A stretch of DNA of 59,175 nt from the NCBI GenBank assembly GCA_964369415.1, contig CAYJFP010000013.1, positions 1 through 59,175 of the forward strand, in the 5' to 3' direction. Both the position numbers and the translations under genes were made by a program. Numbering within the stretch: position 1 is the first letter of the stretch; each line of letters opens with the position of its first letter. Source of the stretch: SIG603 sp964369415 (lineage in GTDB: Bacteria; Bacillota; Clostridia; Oscillospirales; Acutalibacteraceae). Positions 51,479 to 59,175 of this stretch are shown one piece after another. The notes beneath the pieces were generated by a model. That model made no database searches. It saw nothing but the letters and a program-made list of their open reading frames with translations, and had not been told where the DNA came from.

Positions 51479-52477
51479 TCATTTTGTGATAATTCCGTCT
51501 AAATCCCAAAGATCTTCCCAGCTTTTTGCGCCTTCCCATAAGAAAACTTGTCCTTTAATTAATCGGCAATTTTTGTCAGCTTGTGAAATTGACTGCATCT
51601 CTGTTTCTGAAAGTGGATCTTCGTATGCATTTCTTAAGTTAGAGATGTATTCATTTTCGTGCACAGAAAAAGGAATTGGTGTATGACCTCTTTGTATAGC
51701 CCATTTAATACAAATGACAGCGGGGTGGACACCGTGGGCCTTTGCCACAGAAACTATTTCTTCCATTTGAATGTCCACTATATCGTTTTCGCTTTTATCT
51801 CTATCTGGTCTGGTTGGACTGCCAATAGGACAAAAACCTATAACCTCTATCCCTTTGTCAAGGCAGTAGTCATATAATTTTTGCTGCTGAAAAGATGGGT
51901 GTAACTCCATTTCAATTACAGAGGGAAGAATATGACAATGTTTCAAAACCGCTTCTAGCTTTGGTATAGTCATACTAGACATTCCAAGGTGTCTTACCAC
52001 GCCCATTTTAAAAAGTTCTTCCATTTGTCGCCATGTTTTGATAAAGCGATCTACTGTAAAAGGAACAGAATTAGGGTTTCGTGCATCACCGTCACAACCA
52101 GGTGCGTGGTAATTAGGAAATGGCCAGTGAATGAAATAAGCGTCTAAATAATCAAGATTTAAATTCCGTAGAGATTTAAAACATTCTACTTTTACATCAT
52201 CATGCTTGTCATTCCAAACTTTGGACGTGATAAATAGTTCTTCACGCAGTACGATGCCTTCATCAAAAGCTTTTTTATAGACATTTCCGATTTCTTTCTC
52301 GTTGCCGTAAACCGACGCACCATCAAACATTCTGTATCCGACTTTAATTGCACCGTAAACAGCACTAGATATTTCGGCGCTAGTAAAGCGATCAGATCCA
52401 AAAGTGCCCATGCCAATAATTGGCATTTTATCGCCATTTCTCAGTGTTCTGTAAGGCAAAGATTTATTAATTATCAT
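51479..52477 (-). CDS. Aldo/keto reductase
   Basis: A 332-residue NAD(P)H-dependent (alpha/beta)8-barrel reductase. Catalytic residues are visible as the Asp/Tyr pair in RMFDGASVYGNEKEIG, the Lys in LFITSKVWND and the His in DAYFIHWPFP. The cofactor segment near the C-terminus includes IPFSVHENEYISNL. GGAG lies 7 bases before the ATG. The gene ends the operon that also has a polyol-type dehydrogenase, an FGGY kinase and an aldolase. Reduction of an aldose to its polyol, which the dehydrogenase then oxidises to a ketose, would explain the set; this is an inference. Detoxification of aldehydes from the aldolase step is another possibility. Confidence 0.88.
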   Translation of the reverse strand: MIINKSLPYRTLRNGDKMPIIGMGTFGSDRFTSAEISSAVYGAIKVGYRMFDGASVYGNEKEIGNVYKKAFDEGIVLREELFITSKVWNDKHDDVKVECFKSLRNLNLDYLDAYFIHWPFPNYHAPGCDGDARNPNSVPFTVDRFIKTWRQMEELFKMGVVRHLGMSSMTIPKLEAVLKHCHILPSVIEMELHPSFQQQKLYDYCLDKGIEVIGFCPIGSPTRPDRDKSENDIVDIQMEEIVSVAKAHGVHPAVICIKWAIQRGHTPIPFSVHENEYISNLRNAYEDPLSETEMQSISQADKNCRLIKGQVFLWEGAKSWEDLWDLDGIITK

Positions 52478-52533
52478 AAAGATACTCCGTTCTTTTTATA
52501 GATTAGTAAGTAAAAAATTATTAATTCATATAT

Positions 52534-53580
52534 TTAGTCGTTTATAAGCATGACCTTACCTTTAACGTCCTGCGGTTTTTTGTAAAGCTCAAATGCTTTA
52601 GTAATTTCACTCATATTAAATTTTTTGTAAATAAAGTCTTTGTGAAATTTAAGTTCACCTGTTTTAAAGTAATGTGCAGTTAAATCCCACTCCTTGCCTG
52701 GAAAAGGTGCAGAATAACTCATCCAACTACCTGTAAGCTTAAATTCTTTTCGGTTCATAAGTTCCCATTCTTTGTATGTGAATTTTACATCGGTGTGGGG
52801 TGTTCCAACAAGGCAGATGTTTGATTTGTTACTAGCAAGTTTAAAAGACATTAAAATTGTAATAGGGTGTCCGACCATCTCAAAGACGTATTTAAAACCA
52901 TTGCCGTCAGTCATTTTTATTGCCTTTTCAAGGTAGTCGTTTTCGCTAGTGTTAATAATTTCTGTCGCTCCCATTTCTTTTGCAAGTTCTAATCTTGAAT
53001 TTTGAGTATCAAATGCAAAAATTCGTTTAGCACCCATGATTTTTGCCCATTGCAGCATAAAAATTCCAATAGTGCCACAACCTATGATGGCCACATCTTC
53101 TCCACCTTTATAATCTGCACAAAAAAGACCGTGAAGTGCAACAGTAGAAGGCTCGAACATTGCCGCCTGTTCATAAGGGATAGAGCTATCATATTTTACA
53201 ACATTAATCTCAGGTGCGACAACATAATCAGCAAAACTGCCTTGTATACGACTTCCTATAAAAGTATAATTTTTGCAAAGTGAGTAATTTCCGTGCATGC
53301 AGTCGTCGCATATCATACAAGGCACAAGTGGTGCGGCTGTCACGGTATCGCCGACTTTTACTTTAGTTACATTTTTACCTATTTCGGCAACATCACCTGA
53401 GAATTCGTGACCTAAAACAATAGGGTAAAAGTGTGCACCGTTATCAAGGACTCTTGGTACGTCACTTCCACAAATGCCGCTTGCCCTAACCCTGATTTTT
53501 ACGTCAAAATCTCCGAGCTCAGGCTCTTTAATATCACCGTAGCGTATGTCTTTGTTTGAATATAAAATTCCAGCTTTCAT
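52534..53580 (-). CDS. Zinc-dependent polyol dehydrogenase, GatD-like
   Basis: Medium-chain dehydrogenase of 348 residues. The catalytic zinc site is in ASGICGSDVPRVLDNG and VLGHEFSGDVAEIGKNV; the structural zinc site has four Cys in PCMICDDCMHGNYSLC. The NAD-binding fold starts at VAIIGCGTIGIFMLQWAK, with an acidic residue (FAFDTQ) indicating NAD preference. The sequence is closest to galactitol-1-phosphate 5-dehydrogenase and sorbitol dehydrogenase-type enzymes (typical NGAHFYPIVLGHE). It should oxidise a polyol or polyol phosphate to a ketose. It lies 16 bases downstream of the kinase gene in the same operon. Confidence 0.88.
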   Translation of the reverse strand: MKAGILYSNKDIRYGDIKEPELGDFDVKIRVRASGICGSDVPRVLDNGAHFYPIVLGHEFSGDVAEIGKNVTKVKVGDTVTAAPLVPCMICDDCMHGNYSLCKNYTFIGSRIQGSFADYVVAPEINVVKYDSSIPYEQAAMFEPSTVALHGLFCADYKGGEDVAIIGCGTIGIFMLQWAKIMGAKRIFAFDTQNSRLELAKEMGATEIINTSENDYLEKAIKMTDGNGFKYVFEMVGHPITILMSFKLASNKSNICLVGTPHTDVKFTYKEWELMNRKEFKLTGSWMSYSAPFPGKEWDLTAHYFKTGELKFHKDFIYKKFNMSEITKAFELYKKPQDVKGKVMLIND

Positions 53581-53596
53581 TTTTGCTTCCTCTCTT

Positions 53597-55105
53597 TTAT
53601 GACATAAGATGCTTTGTACTTTCGTATAATGCTAAATACTTATCGAATATTGTGGCGTAAATTTTATGATTTTCCATATTTGGAGTGTAGATTTTTGTAA
53701 TCTTTACCGTTTGTGTAACAGCATCTTCAAAACTACTGTAAATTCCACAGCCAACGCCGGCTAAAATTGCAGCGCCTAAAGTTGTGGCAGCGTCTGAATA
53801 GGGAACTCTAATTTCTTTTGCAGTGACATCTGATTTGATTTGCGTCCACACTTTGCTGTTTGCGGCACCGCCGACAGCATAAAGAGTATTTACCTTAACC
53901 CCTGCGTTATTAGCAACAGTTAAATTATGGAGTAGGGAATAGGCAACACCCTCCATAGATGACCTTGCAAAATGTGATTTAGTCTTAGAAAAATCTATTC
54001 CAAAATAAACTCCCTTTGCATTGGGATTCCAAAGTGGAGAGCGCTCACCTGACATATAAGGCAAAAAAATCATGCCGTCGCTTCCACAAGTTAGTTTCTG
54101 AACATTTTCGTCGATAAGAGCAAAAGAAGATTTAGATGTTTTTTGCGAAACATTACGCTCTAAGTCGCAAAATTGCTTCTCAAACCAGTTCATAACACCG
54201 CCACCACCGGTTGTGCCACCTTGCAAAAGCCATTTTCCGCTAACGACGTGATTTGATAGTATCAGTGACTTATCGGCTGTACATGTATCCATGCAAATGC
54301 TCATTCCGCCGGCTTGTCCGCCTTGTTCTTGCGTTTGTCCATTGCTTATAACGCCGGCACCCAATGTGCCACAGGCGGCATCTAAACCACCTGCGACAAC
54401 AGGTGTTCCCTCGGTCAATCCTGTTAGTGTAGAAATATTTCGAGTAATTGTGCCAATAATATCATGACACTCACATAATTCAGGCAAAATATCGGTCCTT
54501 AAATCGAGATCTTTTAATACATCAGTGTTCCATTTTCTGTTTTTTATATCATAACATTGTAGTCCATAAGCTTGAGAATAGTCATTTGAAATTTTGCCTG
54601 TTAATTTAAGTGCGATAAAAGAATTTGACTGTAAAACTTTATATGTATTATTATAAATTGTTGGCAAATTTTCTTTAAACCACATTATCTTTGGAAGGGT
54701 GTAGCTAGGCTCAAAAGGATTGCCAGAAATATCAAAAAATGCATCCTTACCAAAAGTCTTCTTTATATTTTCACATATTTTTATGCTACGAGTATCAAAC
54801 CAAATAGGTGTATTATATAAGACTTTCATCTGCTTGTCGATGCAAATTGAAGACCAGCTTTGTCCGTCTATTCCAATAGATTTAATGTTTTTTGCATCGA
54901 CTTGTTCAGTTATTTCTTTAATGCATTCTACGGTAGCAATCCACCATTCTTCTGGGTTTTGTTCAGCATAACCTAAATTTGGATAGTAGACATCATAGCT
55001 CTTGCTTTTTTGTGCCACAATATTACCGTCAGTTGAAAATGCGGCTACTTTACACGAAGATGTGCCGATATCAATTCCTAAAAGCAGATTCTTAATAGCA
55101 ATCAT
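53597..55105 (-). CDS. FGGY-family kinase, xylulokinase-like
   Basis: A 502-residue sugar kinase. N-terminal GIDIGTSSCKVAAFSTDG, the active-site Asp in VVAGGLDAACGTLGAG, and the C-terminal nucleotide-binding AVGGAANSKVWTQIKSDV and SDAATTLGAAILAGVG match xylulokinases. It would phosphorylate the ketose produced by the dehydrogenase encoded next to it. The annotated ATG at 55105 has its AAAGGA touching the codon, so translation may instead begin a few codons later. Xylulose is not proven; ribulose or hexulose kinases of this family look similar. Confidence 0.85.
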   Translation of the reverse strand: MIAIKNLLLGIDIGTSSCKVAAFSTDGNIVAQKSKSYDVYYPNLGYAEQNPEEWWIATVECIKEITEQVDAKNIKSIGIDGQSWSSICIDKQMKVLYNTPIWFDTRSIKICENIKKTFGKDAFFDISGNPFEPSYTLPKIMWFKENLPTIYNNTYKVLQSNSFIALKLTGKISNDYSQAYGLQCYDIKNRKWNTDVLKDLDLRTDILPELCECHDIIGTITRNISTLTGLTEGTPVVAGGLDAACGTLGAGVISNGQTQEQGGQAGGMSICMDTCTADKSLILSNHVVSGKWLLQGGTTGGGGVMNWFEKQFCDLERNVSQKTSKSSFALIDENVQKLTCGSDGMIFLPYMSGERSPLWNPNAKGVYFGIDFSKTKSHFARSSMEGVAYSLLHNLTVANNAGVKVNTLYAVGGAANSKVWTQIKSDVTAKEIRVPYSDAATTLGAAILAGVGCGIYSSFEDAVTQTVKITKIYTPNMENHKIYATIFDKYLALYESTKHLMS

Positions 55106-55133
55106 TCCTTTCTAATAACTTATTTTGGCTATA

Positions 55134-56129
55134 CTAATTAATTTTTTTTATTGATTTTCCATGCTCAATATAACAATCAAGGATTATTTGAGAAGAGGCA
55201 CCGTTTGCACTTAATCGTTTTAGCAAAGCCTCGGCGGCTCTTGTCGCAATTTCGTTAATAGGCTGGGAAACAATACTTAATTGTGGAGAAATAACTTTTG
55301 AAAGTTCAATATTATCAAAGCCGATAAATGAAATGTCTTGAGGGATTTTTATGTTTTTTTCATTAATTGCCATGATTGCACCTAGGGTCATTTCGTAGTT
55401 AGTTGCAAAAACAGCCGTAATTTTTTTTTCATGTTCTAGAATATGCTTCATACCTTTGTAGCCATCTTCAATGGTAAAATCACAAAGCATAATGTAGTTT
55501 TTGTTCTCACTAATTCCGCTTGCTAAAAGAGCATTTTTGTACCCTTTTAAACGTTCAGTAGTAGTTTTAAGTAGTTTGGGTCCGGCTATAACCGCTATTT
55601 TAGTATGGCCGCTTTCTATAAGAAGTTTAGTGGCATCTTCGCCAGCTTTTATATTATTAACACCAATAAAATCAGAATTGATATCATCGATTTTTCTATC
55701 AATAAAAACTAATGGAATGTTATGTGACAACAGCTTGTTAATGCTGCTGCTTTTTTTATGAATAGGCATATAAACCACGCCGTCAACTTTTTTTGAAATA
55801 AGAAAATCTGCTATTTCACTTTCAATTTTTTCACTTGAACTATAGTCTAACACCATGACTCCATAAGCGTTTTGGCGTAAAATATTTTCAATTTTTGAGA
55901 TAATTGTAGTCGTAAAAAGATTTGAAAGCTCGGGTATGACAATGGCAATCATTTTGCTTTTATTAGTTTTTAGACCTCTTGCAAATTCGTTAACAGTGTA
56001 GTCTAATTTTTTTATGGCTTTATCAATTAAAATCTTATTTTCAGCTCGAACATTGCCACCGTTCAAATATTTTGAAATAGTAGCAAGGCCTAATCCTGTT
56101 TCTGATGCAATATCTTTTATTGTAGGCAT
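55134..56129 (-). CDS. LacI-family regulator of the aldolase-kinase operon
   Basis: A 331-residue repressor with an N-terminal helix-turn-helix (TIKDIASETGLGLATISKYLN) and an effector domain (IAIVIPELSNLFTTTIISKIE, AVFATNYEMTLGAI, SFIGFDNIELSKV). It is encoded within the operon between the kinase and aldolase genes. The palindrome CGAAACGTTTCG (57032-57043), a typical LacI-type operator with central CG, lies just downstream of the operon promoter. AAAGGA lies about 9 bases before the ATG. Confidence 0.9.
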   Translation of the reverse strand: MPTIKDIASETGLGLATISKYLNGGNVRAENKILIDKAIKKLDYTVNEFARGLKTNKSKMIAIVIPELSNLFTTTIISKIENILRQNAYGVMVLDYSSSEKIESEIADFLISKKVDGVVYMPIHKKSSSINKLLSHNIPLVFIDRKIDDINSDFIGVNNIKAGEDATKLLIESGHTKIAVIAGPKLLKTTTERLKGYKNALLASGISENKNYIMLCDFTIEDGYKGMKHILEHEKKITAVFATNYEMTLGAIMAINEKNIKIPQDISFIGFDNIELSKVISPQLSIVSQPINEIATRAAEALLKRLSANGASSQIILDCYIEHGKSIKKIN

Positions 56130-56153
56130 AATGTTTCGTTCCTTTATCTAAAT

Positions 56154-57002
56154 TTACGCTTTATCAGCGCAGCCGCATGTTATTATTTTTTCCTTGACCA
56201 GTGTTTTGACATATTCTTTTCCAGCACTTAAGTATTTTTTTGGATCAAATACATTCGGATTATTTTTCAAGTAGTCTTTTATTCCATTTGAATAAGCAAT
56301 TCTAAGTTCTGTTGCAAAATTTATTTTGCAAATTCCAAGCTTAATGCAATCTGTCATATCTTCATTTTTAAGGCCAGAGGCACCGTGCAAAACAAGAGGA
56401 ATGTCAACAAGGTTTTTTATTTCTTTAAGTCGTTTTTTATCAAGAATTGGCTCTTTTGCATATATACCATGTGCTGTACCTATCGCTACAGCTAGACTGT
56501 CTATGCCTGTTCTCTGGACAAATTGAAGTGCTTGTGTTGGATTTGTGTAGTTGCCGTCGCCACCATCTAAATCGTCTTCTTTACCCCCCACTTTACCAAG
56601 TTCTGCCTCGGTAGGAATTCCTTTTTTCTTTGCAGTATCAACAACTTTCTTTGTTACTGCAATATTGTCGTCAAAAGAAGAGTGAGAACCGTCTATCATG
56701 ATACTAGAATATCCACAGTCTAGTGCTTCTTCTGCTAGGTTGAAACTGTCACCGTGATCTAAATGTAGTGCAACAGGTACGCTTGAGTTTTTGGCAAGTG
56801 CACTTACTATACCAAAAAATACACTTGGATTAGCATATTTTAATGTAGAGGATGTGGTTTGCAATATTATAGGGGCTTTTAACTCTTCTGCAGCAGAAAT
56901 AGCGGCTTGTGCCATTTCCATATTCTCAATGTTAAATGCACCGACGGCGTAATTACCTTTTTGTGCATTAGATAGCATTTCTTTAGTACTAGTATAGCTC
57001 AT
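56154..57002 (-). CDS. Class II ketose-bisphosphate aldolase, GatY/KbaY-like
   Basis: A 282-residue zinc aldolase of the fructose/tagatose-bisphosphate family. The catalytic Asp and first zinc His are in ALHLDHGDS, further zinc ligands in AIGTAHGIY and LVLHGASGL, and phosphate-binding residues in KINFATELR. The length and lack of long insertions fit the GatY/KbaY/FbaA group. It cleaves a ketose phosphate to dihydroxyacetone phosphate and an aldehyde. As first gene of an operon with an FGGY kinase and GatD-like dehydrogenase, it should act on their product. AGGAG lies 8-9 bases before the ATG. Confidence 0.92.
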   Translation of the reverse strand: MSYTSTKEMLSNAQKGNYAVGAFNIENMEMAQAAISAAEELKAPIILQTTSSTLKYANPSVFFGIVSALAKNSSVPVALHLDHGDSFNLAEEALDCGYSSIMIDGSHSSFDDNIAVTKKVVDTAKKKGIPTEAELGKVGGKEDDLDGGDGNYTNPTQALQFVQRTGIDSLAVAIGTAHGIYAKEPILDKKRLKEIKNLVDIPLVLHGASGLKNEDMTDCIKLGICKINFATELRIAYSNGIKDYLKNNPNVFDPKKYLSAGKEYVKTLVKEKIITCGCADKA

Positions 57003-57031
57003 GCGTTCAACTCCTAAGTTTATTAGTAAAA

Positions 57032-57043
57032 CGAAACGTTTCG
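57032..57043. promoter_or_regulatory. LacI-type operator before the GatY-like aldolase gene
   Basis: The perfect palindrome CGAAACGTTTCG lies about 8-20 bases downstream of the predicted transcript start and 30 bases before the aldolase ATG. A half-site, GAAACATT, recurs at the start of the lacI-type gene itself (about 56130). Confidence 0.75.
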
Positions 57044-57056
57044 CCTTGTCTATGCT

Positions 57057-57085
57057 AGTTTATCATCTGTCTTTCCTATTGTCAA
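57057..57085 (-). promoter_or_regulatory. Promoter of the aldolase-kinase-dehydrogenase operon
   Basis: The minus strand has TTGACA (57085-57080), a 17-base spacer and TAAACT (57062-57057). The LacI-type palindrome lies immediately downstream, so repression would block early elongation or promoter clearance. Confidence 0.75.
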
Positions 57086-57177
57086 TGTATCAGTGCTAAA
57101 AACAATAGTTTTTTACTGGATTTCAATTATTTTTATGGGGTTAATTTGCAAATTAATATTTAAGGATATAAGTTTAA

Positions 57178-58323
57178 TTAAGTAGATGAGAGTAAAGTGC
57201 TTATTTGTTCATTGAACTTATCAAAAACATTTTTGGATAAATATGTAGAGACATTGACATATAAGTCATCTTTAAAACTGTTCATAGATATTGAAGCAAA
57301 AATATTGTTTGGCGCAGGCAGTAAAAACTGAATACTTTGAACGCAGTTGCTTTCTAAATGTACTTTGCCTATATTCGATAGATTCACTGAATTTTTAAGT
57401 ATATCAGTCTTAAGTAAGCTTTTCTTAATGAAATTTGGAATGATTGAATACGGAAACTGTTCCAAAGTGCATGCGAAGTTAAGCTCGTTTTGTAAGTTGT
57501 TTTTTTCAAGAGTCTGACTTAGTTTGTTTGAAGTAAGAGAAATAGCCTGATTCAATGTGGTGGAATTATTTATGTCTCTTACATCCAAGTTAACGGATGC
57601 AGAAAAATTATTTGTGGTAGCACTTTTAAATCTTCTACGCAAATCGACAGGAACGGATATTGATGATATAGGCAAATCGTCTCTACACAAGGCTAAAGAA
57701 AGGCTTGCTAAGTAGAGTGATGTTAAGGAAGTGTTGTAGTGCTTAGCTAAGCGTAACATTTCGCTTAATCTATATTTATAGGTAAAAATATTAGCGTGTT
57801 TTCCTAAGATGTTTGTATGTTTGCAAGAGTTGAAAATACCTTTGTAATCTCGTTTTTTAGATAGACCTGTTTTATATTTTCGATAGGAGTTTTCAGCGCT
57901 AAAAACTACTTGATTTGATAAATCTACATTCTCAATAAAATAATATTCAATCAATTTTTTAGTAAATTTTAAGGCTCCTATACCATCGGTTAAGGCGTGA
58001 AAAAATGATAAGTGAATTATGTTTTTAAAGTATGTCGCATAAATCATGTGGTGATAAGATTTCACGAAATCAATCTCAAAACATGGGTTATTACTGTTTT
58101 CAATATAGATTTGAGAATTATTTTCAAAAAGCTTGTAGCAGAAAAAACTTTTTTTCAATCTAAGATTAAAGTTAGGGAATAAGTTTATAGAAGCGTTCAG
58201 TGACTTTCTCAATCGGCTTAAATCTACAGCATGCTTCAGCTCTATTCTCATTACAAATGTAGTTTGTTTGGGAAGATTTAATGCGTAAAATTGCGCACAA
58301 CCATCAGCTTTTTTCTTAATCAT
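57178..58323 (-). CDS. Stand-alone condensation-domain-like acyltransferase
   Basis: A 381-residue protein with the HxxxDG active-site motif (SFFHALTDGIGALKF, about residues 110-125) shared by non-ribosomal peptide condensation domains, alcohol acetyltransferases and wax synthases. A second-half segment (VNLSNIGKVH) matches the SN-hG region of alcohol acetyltransferase-like members. No carrier protein or adenylation domain is nearby. It should move an acyl group onto a hydroxyl or amine, possibly on a lipid or sugar, but the substrates are unknown. The start at 58323 has AAAGGA about 9 bases upstream; the frame to 58341 is unsupported. It is encoded divergently from the AraC-type regulator. 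Confidence 0.78.
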   Translation of the reverse strand: MIKKKADGCAQFYALNLPKQTTFVMRIELKHAVDLSRLRKSLNASINLFPNFNLRLKKSFFCYKLFENNSQIYIENSNNPCFEIDFVKSYHHMIYATYFKNIIHLSFFHALTDGIGALKFTKKLIEYYFIENVDLSNQVVFSAENSYRKYKTGLSKKRDYKGIFNSCKHTNILGKHANIFTYKYRLSEMLRLAKHYNTSLTSLYLASLSLALCRDDLPISSISVPVDLRRRFKSATTNNFSASVNLDVRDINNSTTLNQAISLTSNKLSQTLEKNNLQNELNFACTLEQFPYSIIPNFIKKSLLKTDILKNSVNLSNIGKVHLESNCVQSIQFLLPAPNNIFASISMNSFKDDLYVNVSTYLSKNVFDKFNEQISTLLSST

Positions 58324-58411
58324 TAAAATGCATCCTTTCAAAATATTTATTAGATCTTAATAACAGTATAAGTAAAATGAGACACAAAAAGTTATCGAAA
58401 TATAAGATTAG

Positions 58412-58440
58412 TTGACAAATTTTAATATAAATATTAAAAT
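58412..58440 (+). promoter_or_regulatory. Promoter of the AraC-type regulator gene
   Basis: TTGACA (58412-58417), a 17-base spacer and TAAAAT (58435-58440) lie about 36 bases before the start codon at 58476. Confidence 0.75.
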
Positions 58441-58475
58441 GATTGCAAAAGTTAGCTCCAAGGAGAAGAATTGTC

Positions 58476-59175
58476 ATGAAAAGAAACGATAATATTGAAA
58501 ATAACTACTCATCGTGGAAGCACGAGATCGATTTGAGTGTGATTAAGTATGAGGACGAATTTTACGACAAGTTATTTATGTGCAGAGATTTTGATGAAGC
58601 TCAGAAAGTTTTGGCAGATTACTATTTTATAAGTGAGGCTTTTCAAAATTTAATTGAGCTAAGCGGAAATTACGACTTGTATAAAAATTTAATTGCCTCG
58701 TCACTTACGCTGACATTTAAGTCTTCGATAAAATACGGCTTAGAGACAGATGAAGCGTTAGACTTGCTTTTAAAATACACTTATGATTTGAGCGTATTAA
58801 GTGATGTGCAGGAAATTTTGAAGATTAGAACAGATTTTTTGATTTCCTATTATAAGCTTGTGCATAAAAAGGCAGAGTCTAGCAAAAATTTTCTGGTGTT
58901 TAAAATTAAGAAGTATATAAATGAAAACATCACTAAAAAAATTACTAGCTCAGATATAGCCGAAGATTTAAAGTACAGCAAAGAATATTTAGCCTATGTA
59001 TTTAAGAACGAAGAGGGTAGCACGATAACAGATTTTGTTAATAAGAAAAAAATGCTGAGGGCAAAGTTTCTGCTCGATACAACAAACGACAAAATATATG
59101 ATATAGCAGCATATATGGGGTTTGAAAATGTGACAAGTTTTAACAGGGTTTTTAAAAAACTGTTTAAAGTAACTC
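58476..59175 (+). CDS. AraC-family regulator, 3' end outside window
   Basis: The frame runs from an ATG at 58476, with AAGGAG 11 bases upstream, to the last base of the window without a stop. The N-terminal 130 residues are helical and not recognised. A C-terminal AraC-type double helix-turn-helix begins near residue 145 (FKIKKYINENITKKITSSDIA) and includes the second-helix signature YDIAAYMGFENVTSFNRVFKK, so only the last few residues are missing. It may control the divergent acyltransferase gene or genes beyond the window. There is no ligand-binding cupin domain of the arabinose type. Confidence 0.88.
   Translation, partial: MKRNDNIENNYSSWKHEIDLSVIKYEDEFYDKLFMCRDFDEAQKVLADYYFISEAFQNLIELSGNYDLYKNLIASSLTLTFKSSIKYGLETDEALDLLLKYTYDLSVLSDVQEILKIRTDFLISYYKLVHKKAESSKNFLVFKIKKYINENITKKITSSDIAEDLKYSKEYLAYVFKNEEGSTITDFVNKKKMLRAKFLLDTTNDKIYDIAAYMGFENVTSFNRVFKKLFKVT

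Noticed and set aside
53597..55105. Glycerol kinase for the second FGGY protein
   Set aside because: The N-terminal and catalytic segments match xylulokinase-type enzymes better, and glycerol genes are absent.
57141..57156. The perfect palindrome TTAATTTGCAAATTAA as an operator
   Set aside because: It lies downstream of the acyltransferase gene in very AT-rich DNA, with no promoter next to it, so chance is a sufficient explanation.
1..59175. Horizontal transfer or prophage island
   Set aside because: No integrase, transposase, tRNA or attachment repeats were seen, and gene style and base use look even across the window, apart from the structured RNA.

Overview
The window is AT-rich DNA from a strict-anaerobe-like low-GC Firmicute, most likely a class Clostridia (Lachnospirales-like) carbohydrate degrader. 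The signs are AGGAGG-type ribosome binding sites, TTGACA/TATAAT promoters with 17-base spacers, TTG and GTG starts, a BceRS-BceAB module, YesMN with Lpl-type ABC transport, an oxygen-sensitive glycyl radical enzyme, and lipoproteins with serine-rich linkers. It is a chain of catabolic operons, each with its own transporter and regulator. No tRNA, rRNA, CRISPR array, insertion sequence or prophage was seen. Species cannot be named from sequence alone.

Layout. 1-1.5 kb: 3' part of a repeat-bearing membrane protein. 1.5-6.1 kb: a peptide-antibiotic sensing and detoxification module (sensor kinase, response regulator, ABC transporter), with a recognisable BceR-type operator. 6.3-18.4 kb: one long operon starting at a strong promoter and a leader with two covarying tandem hairpins. 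It encodes an ABC importer whose binding protein appears circularly permuted, then a complete reductive pyrimidine degradation route (dihydropyrimidine dehydrogenase, dihydropyrimidinase, beta-ureidopropionase, aminotransferase, iron alcohol dehydrogenase), a PucR regulator and a small unknown protein. 18.4-30.5 kb: a xylo-oligosaccharide uptake and intracellular breakdown locus (GH9, GH3, YesN/YesM, GH8, two permeases, binding protein).

30.7-37.3 kb: a signalling cluster (a kinase-like protein with a degenerate C-terminus, a NarX-type kinase, a NarL-type regulator, and a receiver-like protein with Glu in place of the phosphoacceptor Asp), a lipoprotein, a DUF4428-like zinc protein, and a roughly 280-base structured non-coding RNA that may belong to the raiA motif. 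37.3-47.9 kb: an operon with a ribose-type ABC importer, a rhamnulokinase-like kinase, a class II aldolase, a glycyl radical enzyme and its activase, controlled by a divergent LacI regulator with two matching operators. It lacks a sugar isomerase and may be an undescribed radical-based sugar pathway. 47.9-49.8 kb: a MATE exporter and MarR regulator sharing an operator sequence. 49.9-57.1 kb: a GH29 alpha-L-fucosidase facing an aldo/keto reductase, a polyol-type dehydrogenase, an FGGY kinase, a LacI regulator and a GatY-like aldolase, which together suggest an oxidoreductive sugar route. 57.2-59.2 kb: a stand-alone condensation-domain-like acyltransferase and the 5' part of an AraC-type regulator.

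The most unusual items are the permuted binding protein, the tandem leader hairpins before the pyrimidine operon, the glycyl radical sugar operon and the structured RNA at 37 kb.
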